DNA from: Peribacillus faecalis
GTDB taxonomy: Bacteria; Bacillota; Bacilli; Bacillales; DSM-1321
Direction of reading: 5' to 3'
DNA length: 64,000 nucleotides
Assembly (NCBI RefSeq): GCF_014712675.1
Contig: NZ_JACXSI010000011.1
Location: forward strand, 29,945 to 93,944
In this document: positions 27,181 to 35,348 of the stretch, piece by piece
How the letters are laid out: the number at the start of each line of letters is the position of its first letter
How positions within the stretch are numbered: position 1 is the stretch's first letter
The notes under the pieces: model-generated
The model's database searches: none
What the model was told of the DNA's origin: nothing
What the model saw: the letters and a program-made list of their open reading frames with translations, nothing else
Translations under genes and position numbers: made by a program

Positions 27181-27440
27181 TAAAGAAAACTTGCCTTTGA
27201 CAAGCCTGATAAGGCGCAGGCAAAGGTCTAGTTGCACTTATACTATAAACTTAAAATTGGCTACTATGCTGAATCTTCCACCTCGTTGCCAATTTATATA
27301 CTTATAGTGTAAAGAAAACTTGCCTTTGACAAGCCTGATAAGGTGCAGGCAAAGGTCTAGTTGCACTTATACTATAAACTTAAAATTGGCTACTACGCTG
27401 AATCTTCCACCATGATGCCAATTTATACTTTTCTATAGTG
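27181..27440 (-). repeat. Family B repeats, two tandem copies (B2, B3)
   Basis: Two head-to-tail units in reversed orientation relative to B1: 27181-27309 (129 bp) and 27310-27440 (131 bp). Each starts TAAAGAAAAC and ends TATAGTG, and each keeps the AAATTGGC/GCCAATTT inverted repeat. They differ at only a few sites, mostly in the hairpin loop (for example CTATGCT against CTACGCT) and near the final end. They sit between pheB and pheA with no open frame inside. Confidence 0.88.
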
Positions 27441-27442
27441 TA

Positions 27443-27492
27443 AAAAAGCCGACGAAATCATTTTTTTTAAATGAATTTCTCGGCTTTTTATT
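27443..27492. terminator. Bidirectional terminator between pheB and pheA
   Basis: AAAAAGCCGACGAAATCATT pairs with AATGAATTTCTCGGCTTTTT around a T-rich loop, giving a stem of about 20 bp with a few mismatches and T runs on both strands. It closes the obgE-pheB transcript after the tandem repeats. Confidence 0.85.
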
Positions 27493-27574
27493 ATGTTAGC
27501 AGCAATGATTATAGAGCTTTTTTAAAATATAGGTTATGTGCAAACTCATCCAGATATTGACTGAGCATATTTTG

Positions 27575-27702
27575 TTGATTGGAGTGAAGGACGGCGACTC
27601 CTGCTCAGATGAGCGTGACAGCCGAGACCCCACAGGAGCGTTAAGCGACGAGGAGGCTTGGTTTACGATGAGCGGAAAGCGCCCGTCCGTAACGGAAATC
27701 AA
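27575..27702 (+). repeat. Type C intergenic hairpin element
   Basis: A 128 bp element bounded by TTGATT (27575) and AATCAA (27697-27702), with further pairing GACGG/CCGTC and CTCCTG/CAGGAG inside. It contains the stretches GAGCGTGACAGCCGAGACCC and GACGAGGAGGCTTGG. From memory it resembles a repeat scattered in many Bacillaceae genomes; I could not search for it. It lies 145 bp upstream of pheA and has no open frame. Confidence 0.6.
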
Positions 27703-27847
27703 CACGCTCATTTAAAGTGGTTCAAATAAAGAGATATAACGTTGCTAAATATTACTGTTCATAAAATCTGATTTATTATATTGTAAAAATTCAAAAAATA
27801 ACCTAACATAAAGCAATACATGTTTTATAAATGCTGGAGGGGTTGTA

Positions 27848-28711
27848 GTGAAAGTAGTACATTTAGGTCCGAAAGCGACCTTTAATCATTTTACTGTAGT
27901 GAAAGCTTTCCCAAATGAAGAGATTGTACCGATGATGACAATTCCGGAATGTTTGGATGCGGTCATGGCCGATCAGGCCGATGTAGCAGTCGTCCCTTTG
28001 GAAAATGCGTTGGAAGGGTCGGTTACGATTACATTGGATTATTTAGTGCATGAAGTAAAGCTGCCGATTCAAGGAGAGATTAATACACCGATTCAGCAGC
28101 ATTTTATGGTTCATCCTCATAATCGAGATAATTGGAGAAGAGTCAGCTGCGTTTATTCACATTCGCATGCGATTGCTCAATGTCACAAGTTTCTTCATCA
28201 TGAATTAAAGGGTGTGCCTAGCGACCGGATGACTTCGACAGCAGCTGCGGCTCAATTTGTAAAAGAAAATCCGCAATTGAATATAGCAGCGATTGCAAGC
28301 GAACTTGCCGCTAAAGAATATGGCCTGGATATTGTCCGTCCTAATATACATGATTATTCACATAATACAACACGTTTCATTGTTGTTTCCAAAAAGCCTG
28401 TAGAGTTTCCGGAAACGGACTGCTCTATTAACGGCAAAAAAACGACGCTGATGATCGAGTTGCCGGAAAATCATCCGGGAATGCTGCATACTGTGTTGTC
28501 GGCTTTTGCTTGGCGTAAGCTTAATTTGTCAAAAATTGAATCGCGTCCAATGAAGACTGGTTTAGGGAAATATTTCTTCCTTGTCGATGTGGAGATGGAA
28601 TTGGATGAAGTATTAATTCCAGGTACAATTCAAGAGCTAGAAGCGTTAGGCTGCAAAGTATCAATTTTAGGTAGTTATCAAAGCTTTTCGATTAAAGGTC
28701 TTCAAAGCTAG
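27848..28711 (+). CDS. pheA: Prephenate dehydratase
   Basis: A 287-residue enzyme converting prephenate to phenylpyruvate, the committed step of phenylalanine synthesis. The N-terminal catalytic domain has LGPKATFNHF, VPLENALEGSVTITLD and the NTTRFIVV motif (TRF) that marks the active site. The C-terminal ACT domain (about 197-278; NHPGMLHTVLSAFAWRKLN with ESRP) gives phenylalanine feedback. GTG 27848 follows GGAGGGG by 5 nt. There is no chorismate mutase domain, as usual in bacilli. Confidence 0.96.
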   Translation: MKVVHLGPKATFNHFTVVKAFPNEEIVPMMTIPECLDAVMADQADVAVVPLENALEGSVTITLDYLVHEVKLPIQGEINTPIQQHFMVHPHNRDNWRRVSCVYSHSHAIAQCHKFLHHELKGVPSDRMTSTAAAAQFVKENPQLNIAAIASELAAKEYGLDIVRPNIHDYSHNTTRFIVVSKKPVEFPETDCSINGKKTTLMIELPENHPGMLHTVLSAFAWRKLNLSKIESRPMKTGLGKYFFLVDVEMELDEVLIPGTIQELEALGCKVSILGSYQSFSIKGLQS

Positions 28712-28738
28712 TACAAGCTTATCACCAAGATATGTTTA

Positions 28739-28768
28739 TTGATAATTATCGTCCAACTGTAATAGAAT
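28739..28768 (+). promoter_or_regulatory. Sigma-A promoter of the MdtG-like gene
   Basis: TTGATA (28739-28744) and TAGAAT (28763-28768) are separated by 18 bp. The -10 covers the ATG at 28767, which supports the downstream GTG 28812 as the real start of the transporter. Confidence 0.6.
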
Positions 28769-28811
28769 GATAATTGACAATATATTTCGGGATACGAAAG
28801 AAGGCCTTTTA

Positions 28812-30011
28812 GTGCAAACTTGGAAACGAAATCTTTACCTTTGTTGGATAGGCTCATTTTTAACGGCAGCAGGAATGAATTTAGTCATTCCTTTTTTGCC
28901 TTTGTACATTACTGAACTTGGGGAAACAAATCATATTGAAATTTGGTCGAGCTTGGCATTCAGCAGCACGTTCCTGACAGCGGCAATCTTTTCACCGATT
29001 TGGGGTAAGCTTTCCGATCGATTTGGACGTAAACCGATGCTGCTTCGCGCAAGTCTCGGCATGTCGATTATTATGATGATGATCGGTTTTGCGACGAGCG
29101 CTTTCCAACTTGTTTTGCTTCGATTTTTAATGGGAGCTATTGCCGGATTTATCCCGGCTGCTGTCATATTGGTAGCATCGCAAACACCTGATGAAGAAAG
29201 CGGACGCGCTCTAGGATTATTATCGACAGGAGGAGTAGCCGGAACATTAATCGGTCCTGTCATTGGCGGTTTATTGGCTGATCTCGTCGGGTTTCGGCAA
29301 GTATTTTGGATTACCGGAGCTTTGTTGCTAATCTCTTTTATCGTTTCTTTATTTTTAGTTGAAACTTCATCCGCGGAAAAAAGAAAGAAAAAATCAATCA
29401 ATACCGTGACAGTAAGCAACAAGGAATTTTGGGGTTTGACGTTATCAATTTTTGTGACAACGTTCATATTGCAGTCGGCGATGATGTCGATGCAGCCGAT
29501 TTTAACATTATATGTGGAAAGTTTAGGCGGACCGGTGATGTATATATCCTTGTTGGCGGGGATTGTAACAGCTATTTCTGGAGTATCAAACATGATATCA
29601 GCACCGTACTTAGGTAAGTTGGGAGATCGCATCGGCCCGCAAAGAGTGCTGAATGTCTGTTTAGCGGCGGTTGCTGTACTTATCGCTTGTCATGCTTTTG
29701 TTTCTAATATATGGGTGCTGATTGTGTTGCGCTTCCTTCTTGGTTTTGGATTAGGCGGACTGCTTCCTGCTGTGAATTCGTTGTTGAAGAAACGGGTACC
29801 GGATGCAATTTTGGGAAAAGCGTACGGCTATAATCAAACATTTCAATATATGGGCGGTGTAGCAGGTCCGATTATAGGCGGCATAATCGGGGGGAGTTTC
29901 GGATTGCCTGTCGTTTTCATCGTGTCGAGCACGTTGCTGCTTGTGAATGCTCTTTTCGTTTTCTCATTTAGAAAGAGAACGATTGTTGTTGAGCAGCAAG
30001 TTTCAGCATAA
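28812..30011 (+). CDS. MFS drug efflux transporter, MdtG-like
   Basis: A 399-residue major facilitator with twelve predicted helices. The N-terminus WKRNLYLCWIGSFLTAAGMN, the loop motif GKLSDRFGRKPMLL (motif A), LGLLSTGGVAGTLIGPVIGG (motif C of exporters) and LGKLGDRIGPQRVL in the second half match the E. coli MdtG group of multidrug transporters. The substrate is unknown. GTG 28812 has AAAGAAGG 7 nt upstream; an ATG in frame at 28767 falls within the promoter. It is a single-gene unit with its own promoter and terminator. Confidence 0.88.
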   Translation: MQTWKRNLYLCWIGSFLTAAGMNLVIPFLPLYITELGETNHIEIWSSLAFSSTFLTAAIFSPIWGKLSDRFGRKPMLLRASLGMSIIMMMIGFATSAFQLVLLRFLMGAIAGFIPAAVILVASQTPDEESGRALGLLSTGGVAGTLIGPVIGGLLADLVGFRQVFWITGALLLISFIVSLFLVETSSAEKRKKKSINTVTVSNKEFWGLTLSIFVTTFILQSAMMSMQPILTLYVESLGGPVMYISLLAGIVTAISGVSNMISAPYLGKLGDRIGPQRVLNVCLAAVAVLIACHAFVSNIWVLIVLRFLLGFGLGGLLPAVNSLLKKRVPDAILGKAYGYNQTFQYMGGVAGPIIGGIIGGSFGLPVVFIVSSTLLLVNALFVFSFRKRTIVVEQQVSA

Positions 30012-30027
30012 AGATTACTAGTAAATA

Positions 30028-30068
30028 ACAAAGGATTGATTGCGGATTAGCCGCTCTCAGTCCTTTTT
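30028..30068 (+). terminator. Terminator after the MdtG-like gene
   Basis: AAAGGATTGATTGCGG pairs with CCGCTCTCAGTCCTTT, with a few mismatches, and is followed by T6. Confidence 0.8.
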
Positions 30069-30793
30069 TGCATTATATAAGTATAAGATTTTAAACACAG
30101 GTAGCTGTCTAACCTTATAACTGCTACTGCGTACTCATTAATTTATCTTTCGATTAGACTATTTTGATTAATTTCAATGACAGATGCAGAGGTTAGTTTG
30201 ACTCGAAATGCACGAATTCGACCAAATTCGATTACCGGCTAAAGTTTTTATATGAAAAAGGGCATAGGCATACTTACTGCCCGATCTTGGCTAAATATAT
30301 CGGAATGTTAGCAAAATACAAGAGTTTAATTTTATATATAAAATCATTGTGCATCTTCTGTCCTAAAGCCTTGTTTTTATGGCTATTCCTTCTTATTTTT
30401 TTGACAGTCAATCACTCTCTACAAAACCTGACAAAAGCAGGGGTGAATTTAGCCTTATTTTTGCAAAATCTCTCTGTTTGACTGAATATTCAAAAACTTA
30501 AATATCGTACTGATTAAAAAAAGAAATAGCATTCAGCTATACAGAACACTAACATTCAACCTCTCCAACAGCAGGGGAATTTACTGCATTAATGTTTGAC
30601 ATCCGGCAAAAATCTCCTCCTTTTTATTTATTTTTAATAGTACCCTTAAAAATGCGACATTTTTCTACATTAAAAGTCTATTGTTTGTTTGTATAGTTAT
30701 TTTTAACAACATGATTATACAAGATTGATATTTTAGGAAGGGAGGGACAATTTTTCGGTTAGCTATTAAAAAGAAGGAAGGGAGAGTTGCTGA
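30069..30793. other. Gene-free interval upstream of bpr with a family A remnant
   Basis: These 725 bp hold no convincing gene. At about 30095-30122 the segment AGGTAGCTGTCTAACCTTAT is a decayed piece of family A, without the hairpin modules. The rest is AT-rich. A 64-codon frame at 30287-30481 has no ribosome binding site. The last 50 bp carry two purine-rich blocks, GGAAGGGAGGG and GAAGGAAGGGAGAG, the second being the bpr ribosome binding site. I could not pick a clear bpr promoter. Confidence 0.6.
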
Positions 30794-33700
30794 ATGTTTA
30801 CGAAACCTAAAGGCAGAAAAAGAAAAAAGAAATTAACATCGCTTATAGCAGCATCTGTGCTTATTCCAAGTTTGCTCCTCCCATCAGGATTTAGTTCAGT
30901 TCACGCGGTGAGTTCGGATGCATTATCGAAAAATGCCATTTCGACGTCCGTAAAGGCTGATCTAAATACAACGTTGAAAAATAAAGTATCTTCCGAGTTA
31001 TTGTCTAAGTTTGATAAAGAGGACCGTGTTACGTTTCTCGTCAAGATGAAAGAACAAGTAGATACAGTAGCTGTAGCTAAAGAGGCAGAAAAGAAAACAA
31101 CTGCAAAAAAATTAACAGCAGCAGAAGCTGAAATACAGAAACGTTCGGCTATTGTCTCAGAGCTTCGAGCAACAGCGACAGAATCGCAATACAATATCAT
31201 TGAATATTTGGAGAAACAGGTAGAAGCCGGAAAAGCAAAAGACTTGCAATCATTTTATATCGTAAATGGACTTGCTGTTACGGCTACGAAAGAGGTTATG
31301 CAACAGGTCGCCATGATGGAGGAAGTTGAATTGATTACGCCTAATGAAAGCGTCAATTTGATTCAGCCGACTGTTGTTGGTGAAGCTGTGAAAGAAATCG
31401 AGACATCTGAACAAACGAATTCAATTGAATGGAATATTAATCAAGTGAATGCCCCGGATGCTTGGGCAATGGGCATTGATGGCTCCGGAACAGTTGTGGC
31501 ATCTATTGATACAGGTGTGCAATGGGATCATCCGGCATTAAAAGAGAAATACCGTGGCTATAATGCAGCAAACCCGAATTCGCCAAATCATGAGTTCAAC
31601 TGGTTTGATGCAACTTCTGGAGCTGGAAGCACTCCTTATGATGATCAAGGTCACGGAACACATGTAACCGGAACAATGGTTGGATCAGAGCCAAACGGCG
31701 GTAACCAGATTGGGGTTGCTCCTGGAGCGAAATGGATTGCAGTTAAAGCATTTACAGCGTCAGGCGGAACATCTGCTGATCTTTTGGAGGCTGGCGAGTG
31801 GATTTTAGCTCCTAAAGATGCGAGCGGAACACCACACCCTGAAATGGCTCCTGATGTTGTCAATAACTCTTGGGGTGGCGGTCCCGGATTAAATGAATGG
31901 TTCAGACCGATGGTACAAGCTTGGAGAGCGGCAGAAATTTTCCCTGAATTCTCAGCAGGCAATACGACATTGACGAATCCTGGAGGAGCAGGTTCGATTG
32001 CTGTACCTGCAAATTACCCGGAATCGTTTGCTACAGCAGCGACAAATAATGCTAATGCACTTGCTTCTTTCTCATTGCGCGGTCCATCTCCATATGGTGA
32101 GTCGAAGCCGGATATTTCCGCACCGGGTGTTAATATCCGTTCCGCTGTTCCTGGAGGCAGCTATGAGGGCGGCTGGAATGGCACCTCTATGGCAGGTCCG
32201 CACGTATCAGGTGTGGTAGCGCTATTGAAACAATTGAATGCAAACCTGACTGTAGATGAAATTGAAACAATTATAACGGAAACAGCGGTACCATTAACAG
32301 ACAGCACATATCCGACTGTTCCGAATAACGGTTATGGTGCAGGTTTAGTGGATGCTCATGCTGCGGTTGCTTCAATTGTAGACGGACTTGGAACGATTGC
32401 TGGTACGGTAACAATTGAAGGCGACGATGATGAAAATCCTACTTTTACGCATGAACCTGTAAGAGAGTCTTATAAATCAATGGACCTTCCGTTATCAATT
32501 ACAGCTGCTGATAACGTATCAGTCAATTCTGTAGTTGTTTCTTATAAGAAGGCAGATGGAACGTGGGCGCAAATCCCAGCTGTTCGCTCAGCGGGAGATT
32601 ATAAGTCCGGAACATATAATGCAACATTGCCGGGATCTGAATTAACAGGTAATTCTGTGGATTATAAGTTTGTCATCACAGACTTCGGCGGAAATATTGT
32701 AGAAACACCTGTTTATAGTGCAGCATTATTAAACGGTATTTCTGTAGGTTATTTTGAAGATTTTGAGTCAACACCGATTGGCTGGACAAGTTTTGGAACG
32801 GCTGATTGGAAGTGGGGAGTTCCGACTGTAGGACCGGGGTCTGCATACTCTGGTGAAAAAGTATTTGCGACAAACTTGTCTGGCACTTACGAGGCAAGAG
32901 CAAATATGAGTCTGCAAATGCCTCCGATTGATCTTCCGGAAGGGAACAGCTATTTGCAGTTCAAACAATGGTATAACCTGGAGAGAAATTATGATTTCGG
33001 TCATGTATTCATCTCCACTGATGGTGAGAACTTTACGCAATTGGCTCGTTTCAATGATTTATCAAACGAGTGGGTTAATGGAGAAATCGATCTAAGCGAG
33101 TATGCCGGACAACGTGTTTATATCCAATTTAATTTAACAACAGACGGGTCGGTTCAAAGACCTGGCTGGTTCATTGATGATGTTGCTCTATCAGATACAC
33201 CTAGTGAAGCAACTGGAAATGCAAAAAAAGGTACGGAAAAACTTAATGAATCGGCTAACGGCAATAAAGGAGCGCTAGGGGTTGTGGATAATCCAGGTTC
33301 TTCAGCAAAACAGAAAGTAGATCCGAATAAAATCGTACCACTCAAAGAAGTGAAAGAAAAAGAGGAAGTTAGTTCGGATAAACCTGCTCCAGCATTGCTG
33401 CCGCTATCTGCGAAAGTTAATGTCCTTGAGACAGGACGTTCAGTCTATACAAATCCTCAGGATGGTTCGTATCAATTTGTCAGCTCAAGCGGAACGTTTA
33501 CTTTGCAAGCTTCGTCTTATGGTTATGTATCGCAAACACAATCTGTAACAGTGGAACGTGACGGAACAAGCACAGCGAACTTTGTTCTGCAGCCAATTCC
33601 GCAAGGGCAAGTTTCCGGTTCAATTACAAATGCCCAAACAGGCGAGCCTGTTGCAGGAGCTACCATTTTCCTAGTTGAAGATGCTGCTATAGCACCTGTA

Positions 33701-35182
33701 ACAACAGATGAAGAAGGAAACTTCAGTTTAACTGCTTACGAAGGCTCTTATACAGTGAAAATTACTGCGCCGGGCTATGCAGGAACGCAAACAGAAGTGA
33801 CAATTGAAGGCGGAGAAACTTCTACCTTAGAAATTTCCCTTAACCCTTTCATTGGTTATGAGGGTGAAATTGGCTATGACGATGGCACAGCAGAAAATGC
33901 CCGTGCTTATAACGCAGCAGGAAATAAATGGGCTGTGAAAATGTCATTGGCAGAGGGAGAAAGGCAAGCGAGTGTAACCGGAGCGTTGCTTCGTTTCTGG
34001 GATACAAGTTGGCCAAATCCAGGAGGAACAGCATTCCAAGTATCCGTTCATGATGCAAATGCAGATGGATCACCAGGAAATCTTATCGCAGGACCATTTG
34101 ATGCAGAAGCTCAGCGTGACGGCACATGGACACGTGTTGACTTAAGTGAGCACGGTATTATGGTTGATGGTGATTTCTATATCGTCTATACACAAACTTT
34201 AGCAAATCCAAATTCGCCGGGATTAGCAACTGATGAGGATGGCGAGTTTTCCGGACGCAGCTGGGGTGAAGTGAGCGGAGTTTGGGCACCGTCACCTGAA
34301 GCGGAAGGTAACTACATGATTCGAGCAATCGTTAATTATGAAGTATCGGCACCGCAAATTACATCACCGGTAAATGGTGCATATTCGAATCAAGAAGAAG
34401 TGACTTTAGAAGGGGCTACATCACCAAATATGTCAGTGGAAGTTTTCCATGGAGATGAAGTAGCTGCAACTGTAACGGCAAATGCAGAAGGTAAATTCTC
34501 AACTCCTGTCAAGCTGAACACAGGTGAGAATACATTTAAGGTGCGTGTCACAACAGAACGCGGCTATAGCGAAACATCCGAAGCGGTAACGGTCATCTAC
34601 GATGCAGATGCGCCTGAATTAACGATTACTGCTCCTATAGATGGTTCGAAGTCCAATCGTGAAACTGTTACAGTAACAGGTTCGATTACTGACGCGTATT
34701 TAGACGCAGTAACGGTAAATGGTGAAAAAGCAACTGTTAAAGATGGAAAATATAGTAAGCGAATCTTGCTAGAAGAGGGATTAAATACAATTACGGTTAA
34801 AGCGACAGATTTAGCCGGCAATGAAACAGAAGAAAGCGTAACGGTTGATGTGAAATTTACAGCTCCGGAAATTACGAACCTGGTGCCGACTGAAGATAAA
34901 GTTTTATTGAGCGGTGATACAGTGAAGATTGAATTCGACAGTGAACCAGGACTGGAAGCAGTATTCTCAATCTTAATGCCGTTAACGAATATTGTCGGGG
35001 CGCCTGCCAATGCGCTTGAACTGCCGATGAGAGAAACATCTCCTGGCCATTATGTCGGCTATTACACAGCAACGAGAAATGTTGTGGCGCCGGGAGCACA
35101 AGTTGAAGTGAAAGTAACAGATGATTATCAAAATGTAACAACTCAAAGAGCAAGCGGCCTGCTTTATATTAACCAGCAATAA
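30794..35182 (+). CDS. bpr: Bacillopeptidase F, secreted subtilisin-family serine protease
   Basis: A 1462-residue secreted protease. It has a basic N-terminus and signal helix (about 10-38, likely cut after SVHA), an inhibitor I9-type propeptide (about 70-190) and a peptidase S8 domain with catalytic D239 (SIDTGVQWDHP), H287 (GHGTHVTG), oxyanion N390 (EFSAGN) and S465 (NGTSMAGPHVSG). Downstream are an immunoreactive-protein-like beta domain, two carboxypeptidase-regulatory-like folds (ETGRSVYTNPQDGSYQF; NAQTGEPVAGATIFLVEDAA) and repeated Ig-like units (TSPVNGAYSNQEEVTLEG; TAPIDGSKSNRETVTVTG). Length and domain order match B. subtilis Bpr, which is processed at its C-terminus. Its strong start is ATG 30794 with GGAAGGGAGAG upstream. 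Confidence 0.95.
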   Translation: MFTKPKGRKRKKKLTSLIAASVLIPSLLLPSGFSSVHAVSSDALSKNAISTSVKADLNTTLKNKVSSELLSKFDKEDRVTFLVKMKEQVDTVAVAKEAEKKTTAKKLTAAEAEIQKRSAIVSELRATATESQYNIIEYLEKQVEAGKAKDLQSFYIVNGLAVTATKEVMQQVAMMEEVELITPNESVNLIQPTVVGEAVKEIETSEQTNSIEWNINQVNAPDAWAMGIDGSGTVVASIDTGVQWDHPALKEKYRGYNAANPNSPNHEFNWFDATSGAGSTPYDDQGHGTHVTGTMVGSEPNGGNQIGVAPGAKWIAVKAFTASGGTSADLLEAGEWILAPKDASGTPHPEMAPDVVNNSWGGGPGLNEWFRPMVQAWRAAEIFPEFSAGNTTLTNPGGAGSIAVPANYPESFATAATNNANALASFSLRGPSPYGESKPDISAPGVNIRSAVPGGSYEGGWNGTSMAGPHVSGVVALLKQLNANLTVDEIETIITETAVPLTDSTYPTVPNNGYGAGLVDAHAAVASIVDGLGTIAGTVTIEGDDDENPTFTHEPVRESYKSMDLPLSITAADNVSVNSVVVSYKKADGTWAQIPAVRSAGDYKSGTYNATLPGSELTGNSVDYKFVITDFGGNIVETPVYSAALLNGISVGYFEDFESTPIGWTSFGTADWKWGVPTVGPGSAYSGEKVFATNLSGTYEARANMSLQMPPIDLPEGNSYLQFKQWYNLERNYDFGHVFISTDGENFTQLARFNDLSNEWVNGEIDLSEYAGQRVYIQFNLTTDGSVQRPGWFIDDVALSDTPSEATGNAKKGTEKLNESANGNKGALGVVDNPGSSAKQKVDPNKIVPLKEVKEKEEVSSDKPAPALLPLSAKVNVLETGRSVYTNPQDGSYQFVSSSGTFTLQASSYGYVSQTQSVTVERDGTSTANFVLQPIPQGQVSGSITNAQTGEPVAGATIFLVEDAAIAPVTTDEEGNFSLTAYEGSYTVKITAPGYAGTQTEVTIEGGETSTLEISLNPFIGYEGEIGYDDGTAENARAYNAAGNKWAVKMSLAEGERQASVTGALLRFWDTSWPNPGGTAFQVSVHDANADGSPGNLIAGPFDAEAQRDGTWTRVDLSEHGIMVDGDFYIVYTQTLANPNSPGLATDEDGEFSGRSWGEVSGVWAPSPEAEGNYMIRAIVNYEVSAPQITSPVNGAYSNQEEVTLEGATSPNMSVEVFHGDEVAATVTANAEGKFSTPVKLNTGENTFKVRVTTERGYSETSEAVTVIYDADAPELTITAPIDGSKSNRETVTVTGSITDAYLDAVTVNGEKATVKDGKYSKRILLEEGLNTITVKATDLAGNETEESVTVDVKFTAPEITNLVPTEDKVLLSGDTVKIEFDSEPGLEAVFSILMPLTNIVGAPANALELPMRETSPGHYVGYYTATRNVVAPGAQVEVKVTDDYQNVTTQRASGLLYINQQ

Positions 35183-35197
35183 CAGCCGTTTAATCAA

Positions 35198-35246
35198 GGG
35201 CACCTCTATAAAAGTCGGCAGTATGACTTTTGGAGGTGCCTTATTT
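35198..35246 (+). terminator. Terminator after bpr
   Basis: GGCACCTC with ATAAAAGTC pairs to GACTTTT-GGAGGTGCC and is followed by TTATTT. The stem is about 16 bp with one small bulge. Confidence 0.88.
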
Positions 35247-35348
35247 AATCATATTTTAGAAAGGCTTTACATAAATTTTTATGAAATATATTAGCAATTT
35301 GCCTAGTTTTTCATAGTATATATGGACATTTGCATAGGAGGGAACATC

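Noticed and set aside
27181-27440. Possible CRISPR array (direct repeats)
   Set aside because: Only two 129-131 bp units, no spacers of regular length and no cas genes; it is a tandem pair of family B elements.
28931-29632. Minus-strand frame of 233 codons inside the transporter gene
   Set aside because: It is a shadow of the MdtG-like coding strand; it lacks a plausible start and any domain.
30287-30481. 64-codon open frame upstream of bpr with a hydrophobic middle
   Set aside because: It starts at TTG with no ribosome binding site, lies in an AT-rich gap with repeat remnants, and has no recognisable family.
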